The translations under genes were made by a program, and so were the position numbers. 64,000 nt of DNA. It comes from Erythrocercus mccallii (Eukaryota > Chordata > Aves > Passeriformes > Dicruridae). Below are positions 1 through 12,800 of the stretch, one piece after another. Location: NCBI GenBank assembly GCA_013397435.1, contig VZRG01000745.1, positions 248,860 to 312,859 of the forward strand, in the 5' to 3' direction. The notes under the pieces were generated by a model. The model saw only the letters and a program-made list of their open reading frames with translations, ran no database searches and was not told the DNA's origin. Positions within the stretch are counted from its first letter, which is position 1, and every line of letters starts with the position of its first letter.

Positions 1-1524
1 AGTCACCTCTCGCTCAAAGCTGAGTCACCTACACAAAGTTGCTCAGGGCTGTTTTTTAGTCAGTTTTTTTTTGTATCTTCAAGGATGAAAAGGCCATTGC
101 CTTTCTGGGCAATCTGATAAATATACTAACAGTCACTACTTAATTACAGAACCTGAAATTACTAGCTTACTGCATTATGAATCTCCACAGCTAACCATTT
201 GTTTTTCTAAAAATGAGCTAGAATACATTTTTTTTCCTGACCGGTTTTAATTTTGTATTTTGATTAGAATGGTATAAAGCAGGTCCTCAGGAAAAAAATT
301 AATTAAAAAATTTTAGTGCTGTGGACCCTTCATTCTTTGCATGGAATTTCAGTCCAGCCAACATCAATCCAGGTGAGAGGGATCACAACCAAAGTAAAAT
401 TTTGAGAGAGACTACAAAGGCAAGGTGGCTGCTCCTCTATGTTTCTGAACTGCCATTCACAACAATTGTGAAAAATAACTCAAAGCTATCTACTTAGTTC
501 AAGAGGTGATAATCCTTGGTACATAACGTGGAACTGCTAGAGACACTGTAAGACTAAAGATCTAGATTTTGGTGTTGAACTTGTTTAGCCAAGGTCTTTG
601 AGTTTAATGCTTTGTACTCTCAATCAGGTAATAGGTAGTAGTGAAATGGGTCTTTCCTACAAGGCTTCAAATGTAACGTTTTATTTTCCACTAAAACATG
701 AAACTGAAAGCTCCTTCCTTAAAAGTGTAACTAGGCCTCCTAACTCCTCTTTGTTAAAATAACAACAAAATTTATAGTTGTACTTTCAAAATGAGTGAAC
801 ATTAAAACTGATTGCTAAAGGACATTCCTTTTGCTCTGATGGTATAATTCTCTGCCATAATGTACATTATTGACAATTACATTTTCATTCAATAACTCAA
901 AGATTATTTGGCAAGTTGGCCACTACAGATTTAAGCTGTAACAAAAGTATCTTCGGGCTTACACTGGAAAGCTTGCTAACAGCTGTTTGTCTTGTAGATT
1001 TCAAATGGAAAACAAATCATAAAGCAGCCAATATTTAATGTGGAGAGTTGCTGATTTGTCTTTTCCCTATGCTTTTTCCCAAATCTGACACTATTCCAGT
1101 GACAGTGTATAAAACCATAAAGCAGGTCATGTTGCTAGAAGGCAGACTGCAAGGAAAAAAAGTGATTACCAAATCAAATAAGGAGGCATTCATTATGAGT
1201 TTAATTCCTCTTTCTTTGACATTTCCTCCTCAATTTAATTAGTCTCTCCTGAGGCTCACAGTCTTATCGGTCTTGCTATGCAAAAGAAAACTTGCTTGCC
1301 AAGGAAAATAAGTCCAAAACTGTCCCAACTCTGTGTCAGTGAGACTGGATTCTATTAATAACCCCCACAAAATCTACCAGCTTCTCAGCCTGCAAAGTCA
1401 AATTATTAAACCTGACATCTCCATTACATCCAGCTGTGGCACAATTCCTCTCTTCCTTCTGAAATATGCTACTGTACCTAGCAGACAAACAGAAGCACTG
1501 CAGTTGTAGACAGGTAGTGTTCCT

Positions 1525-2145
1525 GATGACAGACTTAAAGGTATGGTTGGTTGATGAGAAGCTCAATATAAGCTGGCAACATGTACTTCAGTCCCAGGAA
1601 GCCAACCTGGTTTTGATGGCTCCTGGGCTGCATGCAAAGCAGAGTGACCAGCAGGTCCAGGGAGGCGATTCTGCTCTGCCCTCCTGAGATGGCACCTGGA
1701 GCACTGCAGCCAGCTCTGGGGTCCTCAGCACAAGGACAGACCTGCTGAAGAAAGTCCAGAAGAGGGCTGTGAAGTTGAACAGAGGGCTGGAGCACCTCTG
1801 CTATGGAAACAGAGAGAGTTGAGGTGCTCAGCCTGGAGAAGAGAAGGCTCCTGCAACAACATAGAACCTCCAAGTGGCTAAATCAGGCCTAAAAGGAAGT
1901 TGAAGAAGTGCTTCTTAAAAGGTAGAAGAGATTTAGCTTTGATACTAGGGGCAAATTCTTTGCTGGGAGGGTGGTGAGGTACAGGAACAAGCTGCTCAGA
2001 GTAGCTGTGGAAGTGTCCAAGGCCAGGCTGAATGGGGCTTTGAGCAACCTGGTGTAATTGAAGGTGCTCCTGTGCAAGGCAGGGGATTGGAACCAGATGA
2101 CCTTTCAGGTCCCTTCCAACCTAAACTGTTCCAAAAGTCTATATT
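1525..2145 (+). repeat. CR1 LINE fragment, 3' part
   Basis: Plus-strand CR1 remnant. It follows the CR1 consensus as I know it: GATGAGAAGCTCAATATAAG, the stretch around GTGACCAGCAGGTCCAGGGA, GGAGCACCTCTGCTATG, CAGCCTGGAGAAGAGAAGGC, then a region near GGGTGGTGAGGTACAGGAAC and the 3' part ending TTTCAGGTCCCTTCCAACCT. It covers the end of ORF2 and the 3' region, carries several internal deletions and is not open in any frame. The terminal ATTCTATG-type repeats are degraded. It lies antisense to HCN1. Its 5' boundary is approximate. Confidence 0.9.
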
Positions 2146-2496
2146 ATCAGCTCTGTTTCTAGAAAAACATAGAATTTTTAATTCGAAGTTTAAATATATG
2201 TAAATTAATAATAATAATAATGACATGGTACTTCAGCAGCTTACTGCTTGTCAGTAAACGATGAAAAATAGAAGACTAGTGAATTTAATCAAGCTTGTTA
2301 AGGGCCTGATTCCACAGACCTGCTGCTGAAGAACCTTTGCATTACAAGTCAAAAAAAAAAAAATCACTGTTAGTGACTAATAGTTCCTGACTTTTTAACT
2401 TCCATATCCTAACAGGATACCCTGGAAGTGTCTCAATTTTATTCTATAGTGATTAGAAACACCTTGAAGAATACTAGGTTCAGATTGAACAAAAAA

Positions 2497-2500
<4 letters not shown>

Positions 2501-2527
<27 letters not shown>

Positions 2528-2528
2528 T
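2501..2528. repeat. (T)28 homopolymer
   Basis: An uninterrupted run of 28 T. On the minus strand it reads as poly(A) and could be the A-tail of a decayed retroposed sequence, but no element next to it is recognisable. Confidence 0.97.
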
Positions 2529-4547
2529 CTCCTCAAGCAAAGTATTATGATCTCTGGAGGACATAACTCCTGAAGTTTGAACTCCTGGCAATACTTTTGT
2601 ACATTGAGCCATGCAGTCATATTGGCTTTCATGAGATACTTTCATAATTTATAAAAGGATTTATAAACTCAGTCTTGAATAACATTTTTCTAAAACAGAG
2701 ATAGAGAAATATGAACCAATTATTACTGCCCTGAATGGTCTCAGTTTTACACAGGTAACCAGATGTAAAATTTTGTTGCTGCTTCTAAAATCAGGATGCT
2801 GCTTTGCTTACATTAATATATTCAGCTGTCCTGTCTGTTCAATTTTATCTGCAATATTTTTTCAATGCAATTTTAGTTCTGTTCAGTATTTTATGACTAT
2901 AGCTGTGTTATCAGTCTCTTTTGTGATGCATTCTTCTGTGCTCCATACTTAGAATTATGCTGTTGCTTTCTTTCTGCTTTCCCTCCATGTTGTATAACCA
3001 AACATAACCAAACAGTAAGCAGAAACAGCAGTGAACAAGTAGGGACTTCTTCTAAAACAGAATTATATTCTCCTTTTGTGTTGAACTTAGAGGAACAAGA
3101 GGAATAACCAATTTTCTCTTTCCCAACCGAAAAAGAACAGACTATTTTATCTGATGAAAAACTAGTAATGAAAGCGTCTGCAGCAGTAATTGATCTTTCC
3201 ACTTTACTTCTCCATATGGCTATGTCCTAAGCATCAAAAAGCTTTCAAGTATTTTGAAAGCAACCTCTTTTGAAACAACCTCTCTCTTGTACAGTTCATT
3301 AGTTCTGTAAGCAAGCAAAAAAAAAAAAAATCAGCTAAAATTCTCCCTTATTCCAGTCTTTTCAAAGTGCACAGAACACTTGCAGTTACAGTTACACATT
3401 CCTCTTAGTATGTTTGTCTATCAGGGTTGCTAATGCTGCAGGCATTTACAACAGTTTACTAAGAAAACAGCCTATGACTTAGAACTCCATTATGCCATGA
3501 CCCAGTTAGCTATTTTTCTCAGGATCTGCTCTTAAGCTGTTCACAGAACCTTCTGTTTTGTTTGAATCCTCACTCATGAAGCTTATTTGTCTCTCTGCAG
3601 GAAAAGTCTGCTAGCTCAAGTAAGAGTCTTATGTTTCACACCAGAGCTTTATGTCTCACATCTAGAGACCACTCGGAACATTAGCACAAGGATGAGTCTA
3701 CCCACAACAGATCCTTTTGGATTATTTGGATTCATAACAAATTTAAAAACAAGGATGATGTCCACATCACCCCCCTTCCCCAGCCACAAGGCAGGAGACA
3801 TTCAGTAGTAGGCAAGGAATTGTGTATTCCCACCAAGTAGTCTCTACCCCAGAAACCCCATAGTCATTTTGGAAAGAAACATAGGTTCAACATGGTTTTT
3901 TCTTTTACTATTTGCTATTTTACTAACCAGACAGAGGCAGAAGGAGAAGCCATCAATCTTTTTGCTACTTGCCTCTGGTAATAACTCTGATGTGCAACTT
4001 TTTTCATTTCAAGACCACAATTTCATGCAAACAGTGCTCCATAGCATTGCTCATTTTGATTTAATTGTTTACAAATGTCAGCAGAAAGAACAAAGCACAG
4101 ACACAGAAATCACTCTTCTTCCTTGGCATCATCCTTAAAGTAGCTGAGCTGGTCCCAAGTATTTGTAAACAAAAATATTTCTCTTTGTACACAAACCATA
4201 TAGCGCATAGTTCAATTAATTTATCATTTCAGAACCCTAATTGATTTTTACCTTTTTCAACAGTATATACTAAAAAAATTCCTCTGTATTTCCCTATACT
4301 GACAAATGCAAGCACTTTGAGAATATGTTCATCCAAATTGTTATGAGTGTGTACAGGAAAAAAAAAAAAGTGGCTTTAGACACATAATCTTGTATTGAAG
4401 GAATGACTTGCTTTTTAAGCTGACCTTGACATATTGTTTGCCCTTCTGTGAACAAAGTAGTGAAAAAAATGTTTACATAATTGTGCTAGCTTTACAAGTA
4501 ACTGTACTGCTCTATAGCATAAAAAAAATAAAGAAACTTCAGATTTC

Positions 4548-5637
4548 TTAAGCAGTCAGATCCTTTTTGCAGTGAACAGATGCTTCGGACTGAAATTCAA
4601 CTTTGAATGTCCTTTCATCTTCCATGGTTTTATTGTCTGTGTTGCTCACCTTCTCCAGGAGGCAGGCTGACCTAGAATCCCAAGTCTGAAAAGGCTTTAC
4701 AATAGTGTACAAGTCAGCACACAGCTTAACCAGACATAAAACCACACTTCTGGCCTCTATGTCAGCAAAAAGTTTTGGAGCTTTCTTCTGTTCCACCAAC
4801 TGCATCTTCTGCTCTTCACTGCTCTACAAACATTGGGCTAAAATGATAATCTTTGCCTCTTTCTGGCATTGCTCTTCTTTTTTTCTTTGTGCTTTATCCC
4901 TTCCTACAGAAGTTGGCTGAAGTATATCACAGTGAAAGGAGGCAGCATGGTCAGGCCATGTATCCTTGAAGTGAGAAAATCCAGTTACAACCAACTGGAC
5001 AAATTATTTTTTTAGTAGCATTTTGAGCAAAATTTATGATGCTGTTCAGTTTTCAGTAATATTTATCTTTATTAGCTTTCTCTAGCTTTGATTTGCATGT
5101 TGCAAGGTCAGATAGACTTAAAGAGTTTTCCAGTTTGTCAATCAGTGATATTATTTCTTGACCTGGTGTAGTTAAGTATCACTACTGTGATGACAAACGA
5201 AATCATCAACAGTAATACAAAACAGTGAAAAATCTGTCTGATATAGAAGTTCACAACCTCAGAAGTATGAAATACAAACCAGACGCTTGAAACACAAACT
5301 TCTGTTGCACTTACTACTCCCTTTTCCCTTTTAACAACCAGGTTTTTTTGTTCAGTTTTGGTACAGATTTCTTTCACTGTTACTTTTCAACTTCTATCAG
5401 TTACAGCCTCATTTGGCTAACTTCATTGTCCTCTACAAGTACTAGTTTTGTTTCAAAGTTAGCTGAAATAACTTCTGGAGTGTTTAAGAGGCCTTTGCAC
5501 TTTTCAAATTTCTTATCGAAGTGGCTATACTGACAGTTCATTTTTTGTGTACTTTGAGATAAAAATAATGTGATTCAGTCTAGATTAAAGAAATTATCAG
5601 GAAATTTCTGATCTTGAAGTATTTGTATTTGAAAAAC
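4548..5637 (-). pseudogene. Frame-broken remnant of an unidentified coding sequence, coiled-coil-like (retrocopy?)
   Basis: Read on the minus strand, four consecutive blocks look protein-like but lie in shifting frames. Block 1 (5637-5401) includes SHFDKKFEKCKGLLNTPEVI and has one in-frame TGA. Block 2 (about 5377-5280) includes VKEICTKTEQKNLVVKREK. Block 3 (5175-5053) includes QEIISLIDKLENSLSLSDLA and KSKLEKANKDK, then a stop. Block 4 (5000-4548) is 151 codons with one TAG (4826-4824) and a terminal TAA; it includes DKAQRKKEEQCQKEAK, EEQKMQLVEQKKAPKLFADI and VKPFQTWDSRSACLLEKV. The Lys/Glu-rich, heptad-like composition suggests a coiled-coil protein. No introns, splice sites, poly(A) tail or target-site duplication are evident. 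An old retrocopy is the simplest reading, but a decayed local gene is possible. I do not recognise the parent. The run of block frames is inference; the open frames themselves are seen. Confidence 0.5.
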
Positions 5638-7650
5638 CTAAAAAAAATTTAGGCTCCTCAAAATTTTGTTTGTTTGAGGCACGAGGAAGACAGTATACAA
5701 GAAGTCAAAATTCAACAGTCAGGGGTCTATACATTAAAAATATTGAATCAAAATATTAAAACCATACAAACCAAATGAAAACCAAAATTTTAGGCAAAAG
5801 ATACCTATTATAACATGTCTACAGCAAATTTCAGCCAAAAGTTATCTGTCACGATACCTCACCAGTACAGATTCAGTACTTTCTAATAGTAAAATGTTTT
5901 GAAACATATTCCAACAATAATTTAAATTATATATAATTCTTTTATGAAACAGTCTTTATCATCAAAATATTGAGTGATTTCATTCTCACCAAGGCATTCA
6001 TGTAATAGAAAGTGTACACAAGTAATTATTGACTCCTACAATTCTATTTAAAGATTATGATTTGATATCAATTAAGGTTTTGGAAATGCTTCTCAATTAC
6101 CTTCCGGTAAATCAGCAAACCAAGATCTTTTTGCCACATACCTAGTACACTCAGAAAAAATTCTAGATATGGCATCTTACAGCTTGAAAATCTTGAACAC
6201 TAGCTTAAAACATGATTTAAATTGGTCAGCTGGATCAAAGAAACCCATCTTTACCCCGTTGATTCAAAACTTCATATTTTTAGGTAGTCTAAAGCAAGGG
6301 TTTGAACTTGAGTCACAAGGATTATTCCATTTTATTTCTCCAGGGCATGCATAATTTCTAATTTTTGCATAATTTATCTTTATATTAGCAAACTATGAAA
6401 AGATGAGAATGACAAGAAACTCCATGACACCATAGAACTGCTCTTCCAGTGCAGAGCAGGACAAAGTGCTGCTTTCACTTTCCCTCTGACACGAGTATCA
6501 AGATGTCTCCTTCACTTTTTTGCTTTCTAGAGAAGAAAGCTAAAAACTGTAGATGATTCACGCAAGAATAAAATGGGCAGATATGGGAGGTGGTGATGAT
6601 GTTTCTCAGTCAGAAAATATTTGAGCTATTTCAGCATTTTTGTATGTTGATTTCTTATCTTTGAGCTTCCGAGTAATTTAGGACATAAACATTTCTTAAT
6701 GTTGTTTGAATAAGTTCTTTATCTCTAAATTTATGTTGTCAAATGCTGCTTGTTTAACTTGCCTTTTCACTCTTGAATTATATTCTGACCTCACTGAAAT
6801 CATTAGCAAAGCCACTTGCAACATCCGTGGAGCTGTGATTTTATTCTTCATGTTTAGTTTCTACTGCTAAATTAGTACGTTTGTTTGCATATTAAGCCCC
6901 ATTAAATCCACTAGGAAGCATATGTTTCATTTGTGGGACAATTTCACATCTTCAGCAGTAAGCTGCTGCTCTTATTTTCACTATTGCAACTAAAAAGGTT
7001 GGACCTAAACAAAGCCAATTGCATGCTTAAGCTGTACATGTCTCAGCCTGACAGGATCAGCACCTTAAATCCTGGCAGTCCCAACTATGAAAAATATTAT
7101 GCTGTCAAAATTTCCTTGTATTATCTAATTTTGACAGATCTCACAAAATAAATCCAAACAAATACTTGGCATCAGGAAGAAGTATGAATATTATTTTTGT
7201 AAAAACTCATTGTAGTATTGCTAGACAATAGAGGTTGACATTAAACAGGCATTGTTTCCATGCACTGCCTGTTCAAGACATTTCAATAACTATTGCTTAA
7301 AATGAAAATGCATGTATCAATTGATAAATGTTTTTAAATTAATGCCTAGTTATAAAAATCTTTATATGGCTGCATGCTTAGAAACTAGATTTTTGCTAAC
7401 GTGCAAATAAATATAAAAATTGCAATAGGTCATTTTGTAGCTTTGTGAGATTGAGGATTTATGAAGAGTAGCTGAAGAGAAAGGAGTTTGTATCTTTATT
7501 TCATCAGTTCATTAGCAGAAAACCCATTGTCGCCAACATGACCAGAATTCACCACAGGAATGCAATTTAAATTTGAAGTGAAAGGTGCAACAAGGGCATT
7601 CAAGTGAGGATTAAAATTGCAATGTTTTTCAGTTGAGACTGTAACTATAT

Positions 7651-7747
7651 CACAAAAAAAAAAAAAACCAAAAAAAACCCAAAACAAAAAAACCACCAAA
7701 ACAAAAAAAAACAACAACCAAAAACCCCCAAAACAAAAAAAATAGAA
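7651..7747. repeat. A/C-rich low-complexity tract
   Basis: About 95 bases composed almost only of A with scattered C (AAAAACC/AAAACAAA-type imperfect units). Read on the minus strand it is a T/G-rich tract giving a spurious Phe-rich open frame. It may be an eroded poly(A) expansion. Confidence 0.9.
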
Positions 7748-9854
7748 AATGTAAAGTGATTCACAGTGCTTGATCTTTACTTAAGGCAATTACTTATACG
7801 TAGTTAATTATACTCTATCAGCAGTGAGGAAGAAATATTCAAGAATTCAGTAACCCTACTATGAAGCCTTTATAGAGATTTTTAAACAGAGTGAGTTTCA
7901 AATAAACAGTTGCTTACCACATTTCTTTTCCCTGTGAGCATGTGTATGCATATATATTTAATACTGCACAAAAAAAATCTAAAACAACCATTACAATTAA
8001 AACAAAAAATGGTATTTCAAATTAAAATAAAATGTAGCAATTTCTAATCAAATTATACTGATAAGCTTTGTATATGTTAGAAAACAACAGTCTTCAAGAC
8101 TGAATGATAATCTAAAAATGAATCAAAATTGTTTGATATTTTTTAGATCTCATAAAATCAGTACATGCATCGTATGCTGCAAAAAGCATAAGGACAAATT
8201 ACAGTGCATTCTCAAAATCCTGGGAAGTACCAAGGATAAAAAAGCCAACCTGCTTTTAAAAGAAGACAAATGAGATATATTTAGTCTGGGGCCATGAAAG
8301 AAAAATAAGAAATAAAGGATGGCCTGTTATCAAATAAACATGGGGCAGGTTTACTTAAAGATGCTATTAGGCTGTCACTGGAAAATAAAGGACAGTGGAG
8401 AAAAGGGTATGAATATGTGGGATCTAGGGTATCTTTATAACTGTTTTCATTTTATCTCCTATTCAAAATAAACTATTCAATACCTTCTACATTATGGCCC
8501 TGAGTACTGTTTCTGTCATATGCTTTCTACCTCTGGCTGAGACATTGATCAAAGAGCAGCCCAGCTTGCCCCTTGGAGTACTACTGAAAATACAAGCAAA
8601 GGAAATAGCATATAAATAGCATATCTAAAGGCAGCTAAATATTAGACACTGGAGCTCCCAGAGCAAACTGAGTGATTGTATTGATACAATGCATAGTATA
8701 AAAACTTCTTTAAGACATGATCCTATCGAAAAAGTAACTTATATAGTATCTGACTCTCTGTCCCAGTTGTGCTGTCTCATTTCCCAAATTAATTGAGGGT
8801 CAGCCTAAATGCAAGCTGGGGATGTCTTGTATTTTTTTCCATCAGGATTCTCATACAAAGCTAAATTTCATTAAAGCTTAAATCAGTTTATTTTCCAATT
8901 CAGGCTAACATTACATTTGCTTTTATCTGAAGTAATTTTTCTAGCCATTATGAAATACTATAACTGTTGCAATACTGCTCATTTCCACTATACTCCTGAA
9001 TGATCTTTGATTTATGCTGCACTGCTTGCTAAAATATCCTCACTTAGGTCTTCCAAATTTGCATTGTTAGCACTGAAAGAGTTCTGAAGCTGCCACACGA
9101 GCCCTTCCCATCACACTGAAGTACTGTAGAATTTCCTCCATGAGGTGAAAGATGCAGGGGTTTTGTATCACATCACCTGAAAACTGCTCTCCTCAGTCTT
9201 CTGGACGAACGACTTTCAGTAGAATCACGTGTAATACTTCATACAACATATGCATACAATACTGTAACTATTAAAGTATTTTAGTTCTTTTGATTTTGAA
9301 CATGATTTCTTTTATACATGAGGGATCAGGGAAGAGTTTCTGATAGAACAATCTCAGTCCCGGCATAGCAAGTCGTCACTTTTGTCTGCTCCTGCTTTCA
9401 CTCTCTCAGACGCAGTCACTTTAATGGTATATGCAATAGAAGTCCTCTTCAAGTTTACTCTTTAGCAGAGGCCAGTATATAAAAACAAGTACATTCACTT
9501 ACCATAAAAACTTTAGAGGAGTTATGACCTACTGCAATCTTAGCTCAATTCTACCACATTTAGATAAGCAGTAAAGGTAAAAAATGTAATATCCTAGAAT
9601 ACTTCCTTCTCATTTTGAAATGGTTCTAGTTGAGGAAGCAAGTAGTGGTAAAAATTAGCTGTTTGTTGAGATGTTTGTTTCTAAAAACAAAATACATGTA
9701 CTGCTTTCCATTTTAAGCAGCATACTATAATACAGGCAGACAACCTGATAAAAAATGAAACAAAATTCTCAGTGAGGCAAGTAATTAGGTGAAGCTATCC
9801 AAGTATAATCTTTTCTGTGCCCTGCACATGCATATCCATGCTCAGTCAAATTAC

Positions 9855-9875
9855 CTGAGAAGAGACATTATATTA
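9855..9875 (-). other. Candidate recursive (ratchet-type) splice site in HCN1 intron 2
   Basis: On the minus strand, the HCN1 sense, a pyrimidine tract TGTCTCTTCTCAG is followed directly by GTAATT, i.e. acceptor and donor motifs abut (junction between 9855 and 9854). Long vertebrate neuronal introns sometimes carry such AG|GT ratchet points. The donor half is weak, and such juxtapositions arise by chance in tens of kilobases, so this is only a candidate. Confidence 0.15.
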
Positions 9876-12800
9876 AAAAGAGAGATTTTTTTTTCACCAT
9901 TGTAAATACAAATACCTGGAAACAAATAGTTTTTCAGCATATTTAAATATTGGAACTGCTGAGGTTAAACAGATGACTTAGCATGTAAGGCTTTCAAAAA
10001 TCAGGGGAAGCTTGTTGGCTTTCACAAAACAGTAACCAGTTTGCAAGCTGGAGAGGATTGGGAGACAAGATTCACAATAACCAATGACATTTTGTGGTTG
10101 CAGAATTTTTAAGCTTTTATAGGCCATCCTTCACAGCCAAATAAAAAAACTAAAAAAAACCTGAAACAAAATAGTCATAACTAGAAGATATTTTTATTTA
10201 AAAGGCAGCTCTACTCGTGAAAAAAAAGTAGCATTCAAACTATAAAGAACCAGTCATTGGCATATGGCTGAAATGCATTTATGAGCACAGCTGTACTTGC
10301 CCACCAAAAAAACCTGAAATTGCATGTTTTCTATGATAGAGATGTGTCATGCCAGCCACAGGAAACAGCATGAGAAAGAAGGGCTGGGGACAACGCTTTG
10401 AAGGCTGCTGAGGAGAAGCTTGTTCTATGCAGAGACAGGAAAGGCAGTTCAGAAGCCTAAAAAGAAGTAAAGCATTTATCTTGCAACAAAGAAACTTGAG
10501 AAACATTAATATGAATGAACAAACAGGATTTTTAACAGAACCTGTGAGTGCTGATGTCAAGGAGGCACAAAGGGTGATGAGCAGAAGACGAAAACAGAAG
10601 ATCACAGAGGGCAGATGGCAAGGATGCAACTAACAAATTAGTGTGTGTTTTATAACAAATAGTGTTTTAAGTCAGCTCTGCTTTCACATATTTCAACATC
10701 TGTATCGGATCAGCAAGGATCAGCTACTCTTCCAATCCCATCTTACTTAGTTATGATGTATTTTCAAAAGAGGATGCTTTTTAAAGCTTTTTATAAGAAC
10801 AGCTTAAATTAATACTCTATATCGGCAAGAAGTAAGTAATTACCAATGAGCTTGAGGTATTTTGTGGCAATATGGTGACAGAAGCTGGTGAAAAATATTA
10901 TCCTAACCAGAGACACCTCAATTTCACAAAAAAGTGATCTCTTAATTAGCACAAATGTTAGATCATGTACAAATAATAAAGCAGACAGAAAGAGGCACTT
11001 TAACAGGCATTCTACTATTTGCTCACTATCTCTTGATAGCTTTGCCTATCCCCAGTTCAGAACCACTTTGCTTACCACCTTTATCCTTCATTTCAAGCAG
11101 CTTTCATATACGGCAATTTTAAGCTTTTTAAGCTTTTTGAGCTGTTTAAGACTCAGATATGCCAAATACATACCTTTTTATACTGCCTAACTTAAGAACT
11201 GGATCAATTTTGCATCTCCTCTGAGGATTTCAGTAGCACAATATATTGCTGTTACTCGTGGCTTGAAAACAGTGGACAAGCATCAAGAAAATGTGAAATT
11301 TTTCTGCTTTGCAATTCTGCAATATTTCCAAATGTAAGAGTGATACTCATGAGAGGATGAAGAAGAAATTTCATGGCATTTTGATATATGCTCAGTCCTG
11401 CCATAAGCATTCATATAACGAAAAGTTAATGAAGCTGAATTACCATATTTAAAATAAAAACAGTGGCAGAAGGGATTATTTGATCCTTGAGAAAAAAAAG
11501 ACCAATCCTATTCACCCCCAAGTTTGTACAGGGAGACAAGGCCTTCATACTCTGGTGCCAATGATGAGATAAAAATTCAGATGCAGTCTCAAAGAACTTG
11601 TATAATAATTTTTTTATAAATAAAAGTAACAGTTTTCCTATACTATAAATATATATCCAGTAACGCATGAAAGGAACGGAAGTTGTGAAGGTCATTATTT
11701 CAGATTTGAATTCCCAAGGCTAAACCACACAATCAAATCAAATCAAACTGAACATTAGGCAGAAGTGGTAACACTGTACTTCATGCCCAATTCTTTGGCA
11801 GGCTGGGAGAATACTGTACTGAGAAGTGACAGTCATCAAAGTAACCCTCATCAGACCTTAAGTAACATTTGCTTGATTCCATGTGGGATCTCCAGCCCCA
11901 CTAGGCTATTGGTCAAGACTACCAGCAGCACAGTCACATCTATATTCCCTCTGAATATCCCATTCAGCCTGCAAGCTGATTCGTGTCCTGTCTCTTGTCT
12001 GTAGTCTCAGAGACTGAGGAGGGATCATTCCATACCTCAATTATTCTAATTTCCCAAACTTGCTTATTCTATATCTGATCTAGACAGAAAATATTTAAAT
12101 AAAAAGGAAGTAGTAAGAGCTCTACTGTCAAGACTAACCAACAATTTTCTGCTCTTATTAACCTTCAGTTAACAATACAGTTTGCTTCTGGGTCAATTAA
12201 AATCAACTGTTCAGCTTTTATTTTTTGCATTGTGGTTAGGAGAGATTTTACATGCAATTTTACTTGAAATGCAAGCTTAGAGATCATAAAATCATCAGAA
12301 AATTAAAAAATATGTTTAATCTTTTTGTACTGTGTCTAATCTTTCTGTGTTATTTTGTCTTTGTTGAATAAATTACATTGGTTTTATTCATTTTCAGAAT
12401 TTAGGTAAAGAACGTAGTCTAAAAGATCAGTAAGTCAGAATGCAAACCATTAAATAACTATATTATAAAAATGTACCAATACATATACTACTACATATTT
12501 GATATTTAAAAGGTGATTCCCACATCTTAATGAGATATGTAGGTGTTCTAAGATTCTGAAACTATGCTCTGAAACCTTAACAGCAGTATGATAACACAGT
12601 CTACTGCTTCAGGCTTTAGTTCACACACAGAGTACCCTTCCTTCCCTTGAGCAATATTTTACAGAAATTTTATACTCTGTGATGTGTAGAAGAAGTGAGA
12701 TGCAGGGAAGGAAAAAAATTACACTAATTTATTGATCCATCCTTCAAGCTGAATAAGCAAGAAAAATTGGAGGAACATATAGATCCATGAGTGCTTTGCC

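Noticed and set aside
1535..1873. 112-codon minus-strand open frame
   Set aside because: Antisense to the CR1 copy at 1525-2145; a chance frame on the wrong strand of the repeat.
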